Positions 15,709 to 28,025 of a stretch of 64,000 nt of DNA are shown in pieces. The position numbers were made by a program, and so were the translations under genes. The stretch is from Paraconexibacter algicola (GTDB lineage Bacteria; Actinomycetota; Thermoleophilia; Solirubrobacterales; Solirubrobacteraceae). The stretch lies in contig NZ_PYYB01000002.1 in the NCBI RefSeq assembly GCF_003044185.1, positions 124,001 to 188,000 on the forward strand, read 5' to 3'. Under the pieces are notes generated by a model. That model saw nothing but the letters and a program-made list of their open reading frames with translations, was not told the DNA's origin and ran no database searches. Each line of letters opens with the position of its first letter. Position 1 is the stretch's first letter.

Positions 15709-15835
15709 GGGGTGAACGGACATTTCCAGACCCTGGAGGGGCTGAAAATGGACAGTCTCGAGCCCTTGTCGGGAATCCGGCCTCCACGCTGTCCATCTCC
15801 CGCCCCCGGAAGGGCTGGAAATGTCCGTTCACCCC
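15709..15835. repeat. 127-bp palindromic element with perfect 21-bp ends
   Basis: The outer arms begin GGGGTGAACGGACATTTCCA and are exact inverted copies over 21 bp. Inside, the arms continue as imperfect copies for about 50 bp each, with ATGGACAG and its partner TCCAT also paired. The element sits between two convergent genes. It could be a bidirectional terminator, a miniature mobile element or a dispersed palindromic repeat. No other copy is present in the window. Confidence 0.8.
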
Positions 15836-16018
15836 GTAAGTGCGGGCGGGGCCGGTGGGGCCGGCCGGGCGGGGCTGGCGGGGCTGGCCGGGCCGGCCGG
15901 GAGCGGCTGGACCGGCCGGCGCGCCGATCGCGGCCCGCCGGAACAGCACGACCAGCCGCGCCACCCCGGGCCGCCACCCGGCCGGCCCGCCACGGACCCG
16001 CCGGGATGCCCGCCGGCC

Positions 16019-18943
<2,925 letters not shown>

Positions 18944-18952
18944 GGACACATA

Positions 18953-18958
18953 AGCGTA
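18953..18958 (-). promoter_or_regulatory. -10 box TACGCT, leaderless promoter of uvrA
   Basis: TACGCT on the minus strand, 9 nt before the ATG and 7 nt downstream of the LexA-type box. Confidence 0.5.
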
Positions 18959-18965
18959 CCGGAGC

Positions 18966-18977
18966 GAACAGATGTTC
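18966..18977. promoter_or_regulatory. LexA/SOS box (GAACAGATGTTC) of uvrA
   Basis: A GAAC-N4-GTTC palindrome as in the actinobacterial and Bacillus LexA consensus CGAACNNNNGTTCG; the outer base matches on one side only. It lies between the -35 and -10 positions of the uvrA promoter, where a bound repressor would block transcription. It is also upstream of the divergent rarD-like gene. Confidence 0.72.
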
Positions 18978-19013
18978 CCCCAGGTGTCCCGGCGACCTGC
19001 GACGCTTGTCGGG

Positions 19014-19934
19014 ATGCGCACCGGTGTGCTGTCCGGCGTCGCCGCCTACGGGCTGTGGGGCCTCTTTCCCCTGTACTTCCCGCTCGTCGACCGTGCGGGC
19101 CCGGTCGAGCTGCTCGCCCACCGGATCGGCTGGTCGCTGCTGTTCGTCGGCGCGTTCCTGGCGCTCCGGCGGCAGCTCGGCCCGGTCGGGGCGCTGCTGC
19201 GGGACCGGCGGCGCCTGCGCCTGCTGACGCTCTCGGCGGTGATGATCGCCGGGAACTGGGGGCTCTACATCTACGCCGTGACGACCGACCGGGTGATCGA
19301 GGCGGCGCTCGGCTACTTCATCAACCCGCTGCTGAGCGTCGGTCTGGGGCTGGCGCTGTTCGGGGAGCGGCTGCGGCCGGCGCAGACGGCCGCCCTGGGG
19401 CTGGGCACCGTGGCGGTGGTCGTCCTCGCCGCCTTCTCCGCGACCGGGTTCCCGTGGATCGCGGTCAGCCTCGCGGTCCTCTTCGCCGGCTACGGGCTCG
19501 TGAAGAAGCTCGCGGACGTCGGGGCCGCGGAGGGCCTGATGGTGGAGACGCTCGTGCTCGCCGGGCCCGCCGCGCTGTTCCTCGGCGTGCTCGCCGCCCG
19601 GGGGGACGGCACGTTCACCACCGAGGGGGTCGGGCACGCGCTGCTGCTGGTGGCGGCCGGGCCCGTGACGGCGATCCCGCTCGTGCTGTTCTCGGCCTGC
19701 GTGACCCGGGTGCCGCTGTCGACGGTCGGGCTGCTGCAGTACCTCGCCCCCGTCCTGCAGTTCCTGATCGGCTGGCTGGTCGCCGGGGAGACGATGCCGG
19801 CGGCCCGCTGGGCGGGCTTCGCGCTCGTGTGGACGGCGCTGGTGGTGCTCAGCGCGGACGCGCTGCGGGCGTCGGCCGCCGGGCGCCGAGCGGCGACCAG
19901 CGGCGACGCGGAGCCTCAGCCGATGGTGGCGTAG
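19014..19934 (+). CDS. rarD: RarD-like EamA-family exporter
   Basis: A 306-residue membrane protein of the drug/metabolite transporter superfamily. It has ten hydrophobic segments and the RarD start ([22 protein letters not shown]), followed by [12 protein letters not shown] and [26 protein letters not shown], read as the first EamA half. The substrate is unknown. The ATG is chosen because it begins the first membrane helix; an upstream in-frame ATG would add a non-hydrophobic lead-in. No Shine-Dalgarno sequence is seen. Its 3' end overlaps the convergent DivIVA-family gene by 19 bp. Confidence 0.85.
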   Translation: MRTGVLSGVAAYGLWGLFPLYFPLVDRAGPVELLAHRIGWSLLFVGAFLALRRQLGPVGALLRDRRRLRLLTLSAVMIAGNWGLYIYAVTTDRVIEAALGYFINPLLSVGLGLALFGERLRPAQTAALGLGTVAVVVLAAFSATGFPWIAVSLAVLFAGYGLVKKLADVGAAEGLMVETLVLAGPAALFLGVLAARGDGTFTTEGVGHALLLVAAGPVTAIPLVLFSACVTRVPLSTVGLLQYLAPVLQFLIGWLVAGETMPAARWAGFALVWTALVVLSADALRASAAGRRAATSGDAEPQPMVA

Positions 19935-20761
19935 ACCTCGTCGAGCAGCGCGGCCCGGTCGGCGAGGTCGAAGTTCTCGCTGAGGTATGTGTCGGTCTCC
20001 TCGCGGCTGGAGCCGTTGAGCGCCATGTTCAGCGCGATCAGCCGGGCGCCCTCGACGTCCCCGCCCTCGGCGGGTGCGGCGTCGGCCTTCGGGGCCTCGG
20101 CGGGAGCCGCCGTCTCGGTGGAGGCGAACAGGCCGGGCGCCTCCTCGGCGGCCGCGGGCTCCTCGACGGGCGCGGCCTCCGGCTCGGCCGCCGCGGCGGC
20201 GGGCTCGGGCTCCGGGTCGGCCGCGACCGGTGCGGGCGCCGGGACCGGCGGCAGCGGCTCCACCGTGGAGCCGGCGGCCCCGTAGAGCTCGCCCATGTTG
20301 CCCTGCAGCAGCGTGAGGTCCGCGTTGAGCCGGTTGGCCCCGGTGCGCAGGCTCTCGATCAGGGCGCCCAGCTCGCTCTCCATCGCGTCGACCCGCTGCA
20401 GCATCAGCTGCGTGGACTCCGCGACCTTGCCGACGTGCTCGGCGCTCTTGGCGACCGCGTCGTCGCGGGTGCCCTGCGCGTCGCTCTGCGCCTCGGCGCG
20501 GATGCGGGCGGCCTCGTCCTGCGCGGCAGCCTCGATGGCGGCGGCGCTGGACTCGGCGGCCTCGACGATCGAGCGGACCTGCTCGGACGCGGCGAGCGCC
20601 AGCGACGCGGCGCCGGCGGACGCGGGAGCGCCCTTGGCGCGCTTCAGCTGCTCGACCTCGGCGCTGATCGCCGCGAGGTGCGCGTCGACGGCCTCGGGCT
20701 CGTAGCCGCGGCGGCCGATGGGGAAGTCCTTCTTCTCGATGGACTGCGGGTCCAGTGCCAA
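19916..20761 (-). CDS. DivIVA-domain protein with acidic linker and C-terminal domain
   Basis: A 281-residue protein. Residues 12-35 (DFPIGRRGYEPEAVDAHL region) form the DivIVA lipid-binding start, followed by an Ala/Glu-rich coiled coil to about 155. A linker of some 75 residues rich in Pro, Ala and Glu leads to a small helical C-terminal domain (RLIALNMALNGSSREETDTYL) with a pattern suited to protein binding. DivIVA proteins gather at curved membrane and organise growth or division. The start is TTG, preceded by GAAGAAGG; a TAGGCT promoter-like hexamer lies about 45 nt upstream. Whether this is the main DivIVA (Wag31) or a secondary one is open. Confidence 0.85.
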   Translation of the reverse strand: MALDPQSIEKKDFPIGRRGYEPEAVDAHLAAISAEVEQLKRAKGAPASAGAASLALAASEQVRSIVEAAESSAAAIEAAAQDEAARIRAEAQSDAQGTRDDAVAKSAEHVGKVAESTQLMLQRVDAMESELGALIESLRTGANRLNADLTLLQGNMGELYGAAGSTVEPLPPVPAPAPVAADPEPEPAAAAAEPEAAPVEEPAAAEEAPGLFASTETAAPAEAPKADAAPAEGGDVEGARLIALNMALNGSSREETDTYLSENFDLADRAALLDEVYATIG

Positions 20762-20880
20762 GCCTTCTTCACCTCTGAGGTTTCGTTGCGGGGTGGCGGG
20801 CGCGGGCTAGCCTAGCGCGCCGCGCGGCGTCGGGCCCCCGCCTCGCGGCCAGCGGCCGACCGGCCTCGGGGCAGGCGGCC

Positions 20881-21666
20881 TCAGGGCAGGCGGACGTCGT
20901 CGCCGTCCCGCACGACGAGCCCGTCGCGCACGAGGCCGTCGAGCGCGCGGCGCAGCCGCTGCGGGTCCATCGCGGGCAGCGGCCCGCCCGCGGCGAGCGC
21001 CTCGACGATCCGGCCCCGGGCCCAGCGGTTGGTGTCCTCGAACCGCTCGCGGGTCCCGCCGCGGGCGCGCGGCGCGATCTGCACCCGGCCCGCGGAGGCG
21101 CACCGCTTGGCGACCGGGCAGCCGTCGCAGGCGGCGTCGCGCGCCCGGCAGACGGTGGCGCCGAGCTCCATCATCGCCTGGTTCCAGTCCGCGGCCCGGC
21201 CGGGCGGCAGCAGCGCCTCGGGCTCCCCCCGTCCGAGCCGCTGCGCGACGCGGCGCACGTTCGTGTCGACGGCCGCGACCTGCTCGCCGAACGCGAACGA
21301 CGCGACCGCGGCGGCGGTGTACGGGCCGACGCCGGGGAGCGCCCGCAGCCCGGCGGCGGTGCGCGGCCAGCCGTCCCGGGCGACCACGCGGCAGGCCTCC
21401 TGCAGTCGCACCGCGCGGCTGTTGTAGCCGAGGCCGACCCAGGCCGCGAGCACCTCGGCGGTCGGGGCGGCCGCCAGCGACGCGTCGTCGGGCCAGCGGT
21501 CGAGCCACGCCTCGTAGCGCGGCACGACCCGCGCCACCTGGGTCTGCTGGAGCATGACCTCGCTGACGAGGATCGCGTACGGGTCGCGGGTCCGGCGCCA
21601 CGGGAGGTCCCGGGCGACGCGGCCGTACCAGTCCAGGACGGCCGCGTGCAGGTCGGCCTGCGCCAC
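20881..21666 (-). CDS. mutY: A/G-specific adenine glycosylase, short form
   Basis: Removes adenine mispaired with 8-oxoguanine. The 261-residue protein has the catalytic SEVMLQQTQVARV (35-47, with E36), the helix-hairpin-helix LPGVGPYTA (110-118), the catalytic D134 in VDTNVRR, and the 4Fe-4S cysteines C173, C180, C183 and C189. The NUDIX-like 8-oxoG-reading domain of E. coli MutY (about 350 residues) is missing; only a 60-residue winged-helix-like end remains. The GTG start lies 6 nt after the uvrB stop, so the two repair genes form one operon. Confidence 0.93.
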   Translation of the reverse strand: MAQADLHAAVLDWYGRVARDLPWRRTRDPYAILVSEVMLQQTQVARVVPRYEAWLDRWPDDASLAAAPTAEVLAAWVGLGYNSRAVRLQEACRVVARDGWPRTAAGLRALPGVGPYTAAAVASFAFGEQVAAVDTNVRRVAQRLGRGEPEALLPPGRAADWNQAMMELGATVCRARDAACDGCPVAKRCASAGRVQIAPRARGGTRERFEDTNRWARGRIVEALAAGGPLPAMDPQRLRRALDGLVRDGLVVRDGDDVRLP

Positions 21667-21672
21667 GCCCGC

Positions 21673-23697
<2,025 letters not shown>

Positions 23698-23703
23698 CGA
23701 CCG

Positions 23704-23709
23704 AGGGTA
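23704..23709 (-). promoter_or_regulatory. -10 box TACCCT, leaderless promoter of uvrB-mutY
   Basis: TACCCT on the minus strand, 6 nt before the GTG of uvrB. Confidence 0.5.
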
Positions 23710-23876
23710 GCGAGCGCCCCGACCGGTTCCTGTCCTAGATGCCGGCCCCGACGCGGGCAGGTGCCGTCCGCCCCGCTTCTGCGACACTCCGCGCGGGGGT
23801 CCACCGCACGACGAAGGTGCAAGGACGTGGGACGACGAGGGAGCCGGACCCGGCGGCAGGAGGCCGCGCCAGCACG

Positions 23877-25178
23877 ATGAGCCTGCCGCGACCCATCCCA
23901 CCCGCTCGTGACACACCGATTTCAGGGCCGCCATCGGACCCCGCCCCGGTCCGTCATGACCGCCGTGCCCCGGGTCACGGCCGTGCCGCAGGGATCGCCG
24001 CGCGGCTCTCGGCGGAGCCCGGGAGCGTCGACGAGCTCACGCGCCGGGAGGGCGCCGTCACGCTCGCGCGCGGTCGCCTGGCCCTCACCACGGCCACCGC
24101 GGCCGCCGCGTTCCTCGGCCCGACCCGCGAGGACGGCCTGTGGGTCCTGCTCGTCCTCGGCGTCGCCTGGACGCTGTGGACGAACCTCCGCGTCCTGCGC
24201 CACCGGCGGCTGCCGCTGCCGCTGCTGTGGTGCTCGCTCGTCGACGGACTGTTCGTCGCCGCCGCGTTCCCGCTGAGCGGCGGGACCGACAGCCTCGTCG
24301 CCGTGCCGCTGATCGCCATCCCGTCGCTCCTCACGGTCCTGTACACGCCGCGCGAGACCGGGCTGCTCCCGGTCGTCCCGTACCTGGCGTTCCTCGCCTG
24401 CGCGATCGTCGAGATCGCCAGCGGCGACGGGGACGCGGCCCGCACCCTGCTGGTCGTCACGCTCGCGCTCGCCGCCACGATGGTCATCGCCGTGCTCGCC
24501 AGCCGCGTCCGCGTCCGGGCCGCGGCCCGCACGAGCGAGCTGTACGCGCTGCGCCGCGGTCTGCTCGCGCAGGCGCTCGCGGCGGAGGAGCGCGCCAGCC
24601 GGCGGCTCTCGGAGGCGCTGCACGACCACGCGCTGCAGACGCTGCTGGCGGCCGCCCAGGACCTCGGGGAGGTCGTGCCCCGGGACGACGCCTCCCGCGC
24701 GACGCTGCTGCACGCGCAGCGCAACCTCGCCGACGGGATCGGCGACCTGCGCCGCACGGTCCGCCAGCTGCACCCGATCACGCTGTCCAGCGGTGGCCTG
24801 GCCGGGGCGATCGCGCGCCTGGCGCACGAGCAGGCCGAGCGCACCGGCTTCGAGGCCCGGGTCGACGTCGACGAGGCCGCCTGCGGACGCCACGACGAGC
24901 TCGTCTTCTCGCTCGTGCGCGAGCTCGTCACCAACGCCGCCAAGCACGCCGACGCCGACCAGGTCGTCGTCCGCGTCGAGGCGACCGACGGCTGGATCGA
25001 CCTCGAGGTCGTCGACGACGGCGTCGGGATGGCCGACGGCCGCGAGCAGGAGGCGGTCGGCGACGGGCACATCGGCCTGGCGTCCACGCGCGAGCGGGTC
25101 GAGGCCGCGGGCGGCTGGCTCGTCGTCGAGTCCGCGCAGGCGCGCGGGACCGCGGTGCGCGTGCGGCTCCCGGGCTGA
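23877..25178 (+). CDS. NarL-type sensor histidine kinase (orphan)
   Basis: A 433-residue membrane kinase. Residues 65-208 contain about six membrane helices with almost no extracytoplasmic loop, suggesting it senses something in or at the membrane. The HisKA_3 phosphorylation site is [16 protein letters not shown] (242-257, His249), and the HATPase domain has the N box ELVTNAAKH (349-357), DDGVGMAD and a GxGLAS-like lid. The ATG is chosen because AGGAGG lies 13 nt upstream; an earlier in-frame ATG would add 46 residues of non-protein-like sequence. No response regulator is next to it. Confidence 0.87.
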   Translation: MSLPRPIPPARDTPISGPPSDPAPVRHDRRAPGHGRAAGIAARLSAEPGSVDELTRREGAVTLARGRLALTTATAAAAFLGPTREDGLWVLLVLGVAWTLWTNLRVLRHRRLPLPLLWCSLVDGLFVAAAFPLSGGTDSLVAVPLIAIPSLLTVLYTPRETGLLPVVPYLAFLACAIVEIASGDGDAARTLLVVTLALAATMVIAVLASRVRVRAAARTSELYALRRGLLAQALAAEERASRRLSEALHDHALQTLLAAAQDLGEVVPRDDASRATLLHAQRNLADGIGDLRRTVRQLHPITLSSGGLAGAIARLAHEQAERTGFEARVDVDEAACGRHDELVFSLVRELVTNAAKHADADQVVVRVEATDGWIDLEVVDDGVGMADGREQEAVGDGHIGLASTRERVEAAGGWLVVESAQARGTAVRVRLPG

Positions 25179-25202
25179 CGGCGGGCGCGCGGCGCGCCGC
25201 CG
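25179..25202. terminator. GC-rich hairpin between convergent genes
   Basis: An imperfect palindrome (GGCGGGCGCGC with GCGCGCCGCC) lies in the 24-bp gap between the sensor kinase and lytic transglycosylase stops. It may end transcription from both sides; no U-run is present. Confidence 0.35.
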
Positions 25203-25901
25203 CTACAGGCCGAGCTCGGCCGCGTAGCTCGTGCGGTAGTCGCGGCGGGCCTGCTGGACCTTCGCGACGTAGGTGCGGGTCTCCGGGAACGGGATGTCCT
25301 GCACGCGCAGCTGCCCGCCGCGCTCGGAGCGCCAGCGGTCGACGTTCCCCTCCCCGCCGTTGTAGGCGGCGAGCGCGAGCGTCGTGTTCCCCTCGTACTT
25401 GTCGAGCAGGTAGCGCAGGTAGTACGAGCCGTAGGAGATGTTGACCTGCGGCGTCGAGAGGTCCCCGGTCTCGAACGTGACGCCGCCGGACTTGTCGGCG
25501 ATGTAGTGCGCGGTCGCGGGCGTGAGCTGCATCAGGCCCTTCGCCCCGGCCGAGGACGTCTGGTCGCGGAAGTGCGACTCGGCGAAGATCACCGCGGCGA
25601 TCAGCGCCGGGTCCAGGCCCTTGTCGGCGGCCTGCTGGCGGATGATGTCCTCGTGCTTCAGCGGCAGGGTGATCTCCTGCACCGCGTCGTTGAACGTCGG
25701 CGCGAGCAGCGTGCCGCCCCCCGCGAGCGACAGCAGCGCGGTGACCACCAGCGCGGCACGACGCCGGCGCAGCTGGCGCCGGCGGGCGGCGGCCGCCCGC
25801 CGGGCCGCGAGCGCGTCGACGCGCCGCCGCTGGGCGGTGCGGGCCCGCGGGGCGGGGCGCGGGGCGGCGCGGTGGGTGGCGGTGGCGGGACGCGGGCTCA
25901 T
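25203..25901 (-). CDS. Membrane-anchored lytic transglycosylase (SLT domain)
   Basis: Cuts peptidoglycan between MurNAc and GlcNAc. The 232-residue protein has a very Arg/Ala-rich cytoplasmic start (1-48), one membrane helix (about 49-66), then the SLT fold: catalytic Glu in VIFAESHFRDQTS (E108), SAGAKGLMQLTP (117-128) and LALAAYNGGEGNV. A similar SLT layout is found in MltE/Slt70 catalytic domains. No cell-wall-binding module is present. The start is an ATG with no clear Shine-Dalgarno site. It is likely a wall-remodelling enzyme rather than a phage lysin, as there are no phage genes nearby. Confidence 0.9.
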   Translation of the reverse strand: MSPRPATATHRAAPRPAPRARTAQRRRVDALAARRAAAARRRQLRRRRAALVVTALLSLAGGGTLLAPTFNDAVQEITLPLKHEDIIRQQAADKGLDPALIAAVIFAESHFRDQTSSAGAKGLMQLTPATAHYIADKSGGVTFETGDLSTPQVNISYGSYYLRYLLDKYEGNTTLALAAYNGGEGNVDRWRSERGGQLRVQDIPFPETRTYVAKVQQARRDYRTSYAAELGL

Positions 25902-26008
25902 GCGGCGGCAGCACGGAGTCTGACGTGCGGGCCCGACGTCTGCGTGACTTCAGGCCCGTCCCCCTTCTCTACGCCGCCCCAGCGGGCGTTCCTGCCGGCG
26001 GCGGTCCT

Positions 26009-26635
26009 TCAGGCGCCGGACGCCGCGGTGACCGCGGCCAGCACGGCGGCGAGACGGTCCTCGAGCTGCGCGACGTCCCCGTCGTTGACGACGTGGTGCG
26101 TGGCGCGCGCGGCCTTCTCCTCCTGCGTGAGCTGCCGGGAGGCGCGCTCGTCCACGGCGGCGTGGCCGCGGGCGGCGGCCCGGGCGGCCCGGACCTCCTC
26201 GGGCGCGGTGATCGCGACCGTGGCGTCGTAGGCGCCCTCCATCCCGGCCTCGAACAGCAGCGGCGTCTCGACGACGGCCGCGACGGGCGGCGGGTCGGCA
26301 TCCTGCGCCGCCTGGCGGAACGCGACGACGCGCGCCCCGACGCGCGGCCACAGCAGCTGCTCGAGCCACTGACGCTCCTCCGGGGCGGCGAACGCGGCGC
26401 GCGCGACCGCCTGGCGGTCGACGACGCCGTCGGGGGCCACCTCCGGGCCCCAGCGCTGCACGACGAGGTCGCGGACCTCGTCGTCGGCGTAGAGCTCGTG
26501 CACCACCGCGTCGGTGGAGAGGGTCACGGCGCCCAGCCGCTGCAACGCGGCGAGCGCCGTGGACTTCCCCGCGCCCAGTCCGCCGGTGAGACCGATGAAC
26601 GGCACCGGCGCCGACCCGGCGCGGGGGTCCGACAC
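26009..26635 (-). CDS. coaE: Dephospho-CoA kinase
   Basis: Phosphorylates dephospho-CoA, the last step of coenzyme A synthesis. The 208-residue protein has the P-loop GLTGGLGAGKST (15-26), the DXVVHELY segment (STDAVVHELY), and ETPLLFEAGME, the family's CoA-site motif. The GTG start lies 4 nt after the rpsA stop. A second GTG ten codons later (VPFIGL) is also possible and would fit the common family start. It is probably co-transcribed with rpsA. The pan operon lies 17 kb away, so the CoA pathway is split. Confidence 0.93.
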   Translation of the reverse strand: MSDPRAGSAPVPFIGLTGGLGAGKSTALAALQRLGAVTLSTDAVVHELYADDEVRDLVVQRWGPEVAPDGVVDRQAVARAAFAAPEERQWLEQLLWPRVGARVVAFRQAAQDADPPPVAAVVETPLLFEAGMEGAYDATVAITAPEEVRAARAAARGHAAVDERASRQLTQEEKAARATHHVVNDGDVAQLEDRLAAVLAAVTAASGA

Positions 26636-26639
26636 GCTG

Positions 26640-27944
26640 CTAGGCCTGCTCGTCCGTCTCGGGAGCGGGCTCCTGCGGGGCCGCCTCGGCAGCCGGGGCC
26701 TCGGCGGCAGGGGCCTCGCCCGCGAAGACGTCCTCGCTGAGCCCGAGGTCCGGCACGTCGTCGAGGCTGCCGGCGCCGGCACCGTCGATGTCGTCGATCC
26801 ACTCGCGACGCGGGAGCTCCTGCCCCTCGACGCGCTTGACCGACAGCGAGAGCCGGCGGCGCTCGGAGTCGATCTCGAGGATCTTCACGCGCACGTCGTC
26901 GCCCGGCTGGACGATCTCGCGCGGGTTCTCGACGTGGTGCGCCGCGAGCTCGGAGATGTGCACGAGGCCCTCGACGCCGTCGAGGATCTCGACGAAGGCG
27001 CCGAACGTGACGACCTTGGTGACGGTGCCCTCGAGCTCGTCACCGACGTTGTACGTGTCGACGACGCGCTGCCACGGGTCCTCCTGGGTCTGCTTGAGAC
27101 CGAGGGAGATGCGCTGGCGGTCACGGTCGATGTCGAGGACCTTCACCGCGACGGTGTCGCCGATGTTGAGGATCTCGGACGGGTGGTTGACGTGCGACCA
27201 CGACAGCTCGGAGATGTGGATGAGGCCGTCGATGCCGTTGAGGTCCACGAACGCGCCGAAGTCGACGATGTTCGAGATCTGGCCCTCGACGACGAGGCCG
27301 GGCTGCAGGCGGTCCAGGATCTCCTGGCGCTGCTCCTTGCGCTCCTCCTCCAGCACGGCGCGGCGCGAGAGCACCACGTTGTTGCGGGAGCGGTTGAGCT
27401 CGATGACCTTGCACTCGATCGTCGTGCCCATGTACTGGTCGAGATCGGGCACGCGGCGGATGTCGACGAGCGACGCGGGCAGGAAGCCGCGGACGCCGAG
27501 GTCGATGATCAGGCCGCCCTTGACGACCTCGATGACGTGACCCTCGACCGGCTCGCCGGACTCGGCGGCGGCCTCGATGCGACGCCAGGCCTTCTCGAAG
27601 CGGGCGCGCTTCTTGGAGACGATCAGGCGACCGTCCTGGTCCTCCTTGGTGAGGACGAGCGCGTCGATCTCCTCGCCGAGGGTGACCTCCTCGTTGGGAT
27701 CGACGTTCTTGCGGATCGAGAGCTCGTTGTTGGGGATGACCCCCTCGCTCTTGTATCCGATGTCGACGAGGACCTCGTCCTTGTCGATGCGGACGACGAT
27801 GCCGGAGACGACTTCGCCCTCCTCGAAGGGCGAGAAGGTGGCGTCGTAGTTCGGAACGATCTGCCCGTCGATCTCGAGCAGCAGGCCGTCAGAACCTTCG
27901 ACGACCTTCGCGTCCGTAGTGGGGTCGGTAGTGATGGTGGTCAT
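26640..27944 (-). CDS. rpsA: 30S ribosomal protein S1
   Basis: A 434-residue protein with four S1 RNA-binding repeats (about 42-110, 128-195, 215-285 and 300-370), the usual number in actinobacteria against six in E. coli. Repeats three and four show the full pattern VDFGAFVDLNGIDGLIHISEL and VTFGAFVEILDGVEGLVHISEL with SW or AA after them. The acidic C-terminal tail (rich in Ala, Glu, Pro) is also typical. It helps load mRNA on the ribosome. The start follows TACCCT by 10 nt, with no Shine-Dalgarno, so the mRNA is probably leaderless. coaE follows. Confidence 0.96.
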   Translation of the reverse strand: MTTITTDPTTDAKVVEGSDGLLLEIDGQIVPNYDATFSPFEEGEVVSGIVVRIDKDEVLVDIGYKSEGVIPNNELSIRKNVDPNEEVTLGEEIDALVLTKEDQDGRLIVSKKRARFEKAWRRIEAAAESGEPVEGHVIEVVKGGLIIDLGVRGFLPASLVDIRRVPDLDQYMGTTIECKVIELNRSRNNVVLSRRAVLEEERKEQRQEILDRLQPGLVVEGQISNIVDFGAFVDLNGIDGLIHISELSWSHVNHPSEILNIGDTVAVKVLDIDRDRQRISLGLKQTQEDPWQRVVDTYNVGDELEGTVTKVVTFGAFVEILDGVEGLVHISELAAHHVENPREIVQPGDDVRVKILEIDSERRRLSLSVKRVEGQELPRREWIDDIDGAGAGSLDDVPDLGLSEDVFAGEAPAAEAPAAEAAPQEPAPETDEQA

Positions 27945-27954
27945 TGGTCCGGCA

Positions 27955-27960
27955 AGGGTA
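27955..27960 (-). promoter_or_regulatory. -10 box TACCCT, leaderless promoter of rpsA
   Basis: TACCCT on the minus strand, 10 nt before the ATG, in the 81-bp gap shared with the divergent flavoprotein gene. Confidence 0.45.
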
Positions 27961-28009
27961 GCGCGATGGTGCGGTCTGCCGCTTGCCGGCCACCCGCGGG
28001 ACGGAGCCG

Positions 28010-28015
28010 TAGAAT
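28010..28015 (+). promoter_or_regulatory. -10 box TAGAAT, leaderless promoter of the flavoprotein operon
   Basis: TAGAAT, 10 nt before the ATG. Confidence 0.45.
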
Positions 28016-28025
28016 CCGGACCCTC

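Larger units (their letters stand above)
15636..16018. other. Gene-free stretch between convergent plsC and uvrA
   Basis: It holds short GC-rich tandem repeats, a large palindrome and then about 180 bp of low-complexity G/C sequence with runs such as GGGGCCGG and GGGGCTGG. I see no credible gene: open frames here are Pro/Gly/Arg-rich on both strands and simply mirror the palindrome. No promoter or RNA gene is recognised. Confidence 0.7.

Noticed and set aside
15659-15964. Small open frame on the minus strand across the palindrome, matched by a similar peptide (NGHFQ) on the plus strand
   Set aside because: The similar peptides on both strands are produced by the inverted repeat itself; no ribosome-binding site or promoter, and composition is low complexity.
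20807-20880. Missing C-terminal domain of mutY hidden by a frameshift
   Set aside because: The 120 bp before the next gene hold no continuation resembling a NUDIX domain in any frame and are too short for one.
23698-23740. Possible LexA box before uvrB
   Set aside because: GAACC occurs but the matching GTTC half at the right spacing is absent.
23739-23876. Earlier start of the sensor kinase
   Set aside because: The extra 46 residues are low-complexity and lack a ribosome-binding site, whereas AGGAGG precedes the later ATG.
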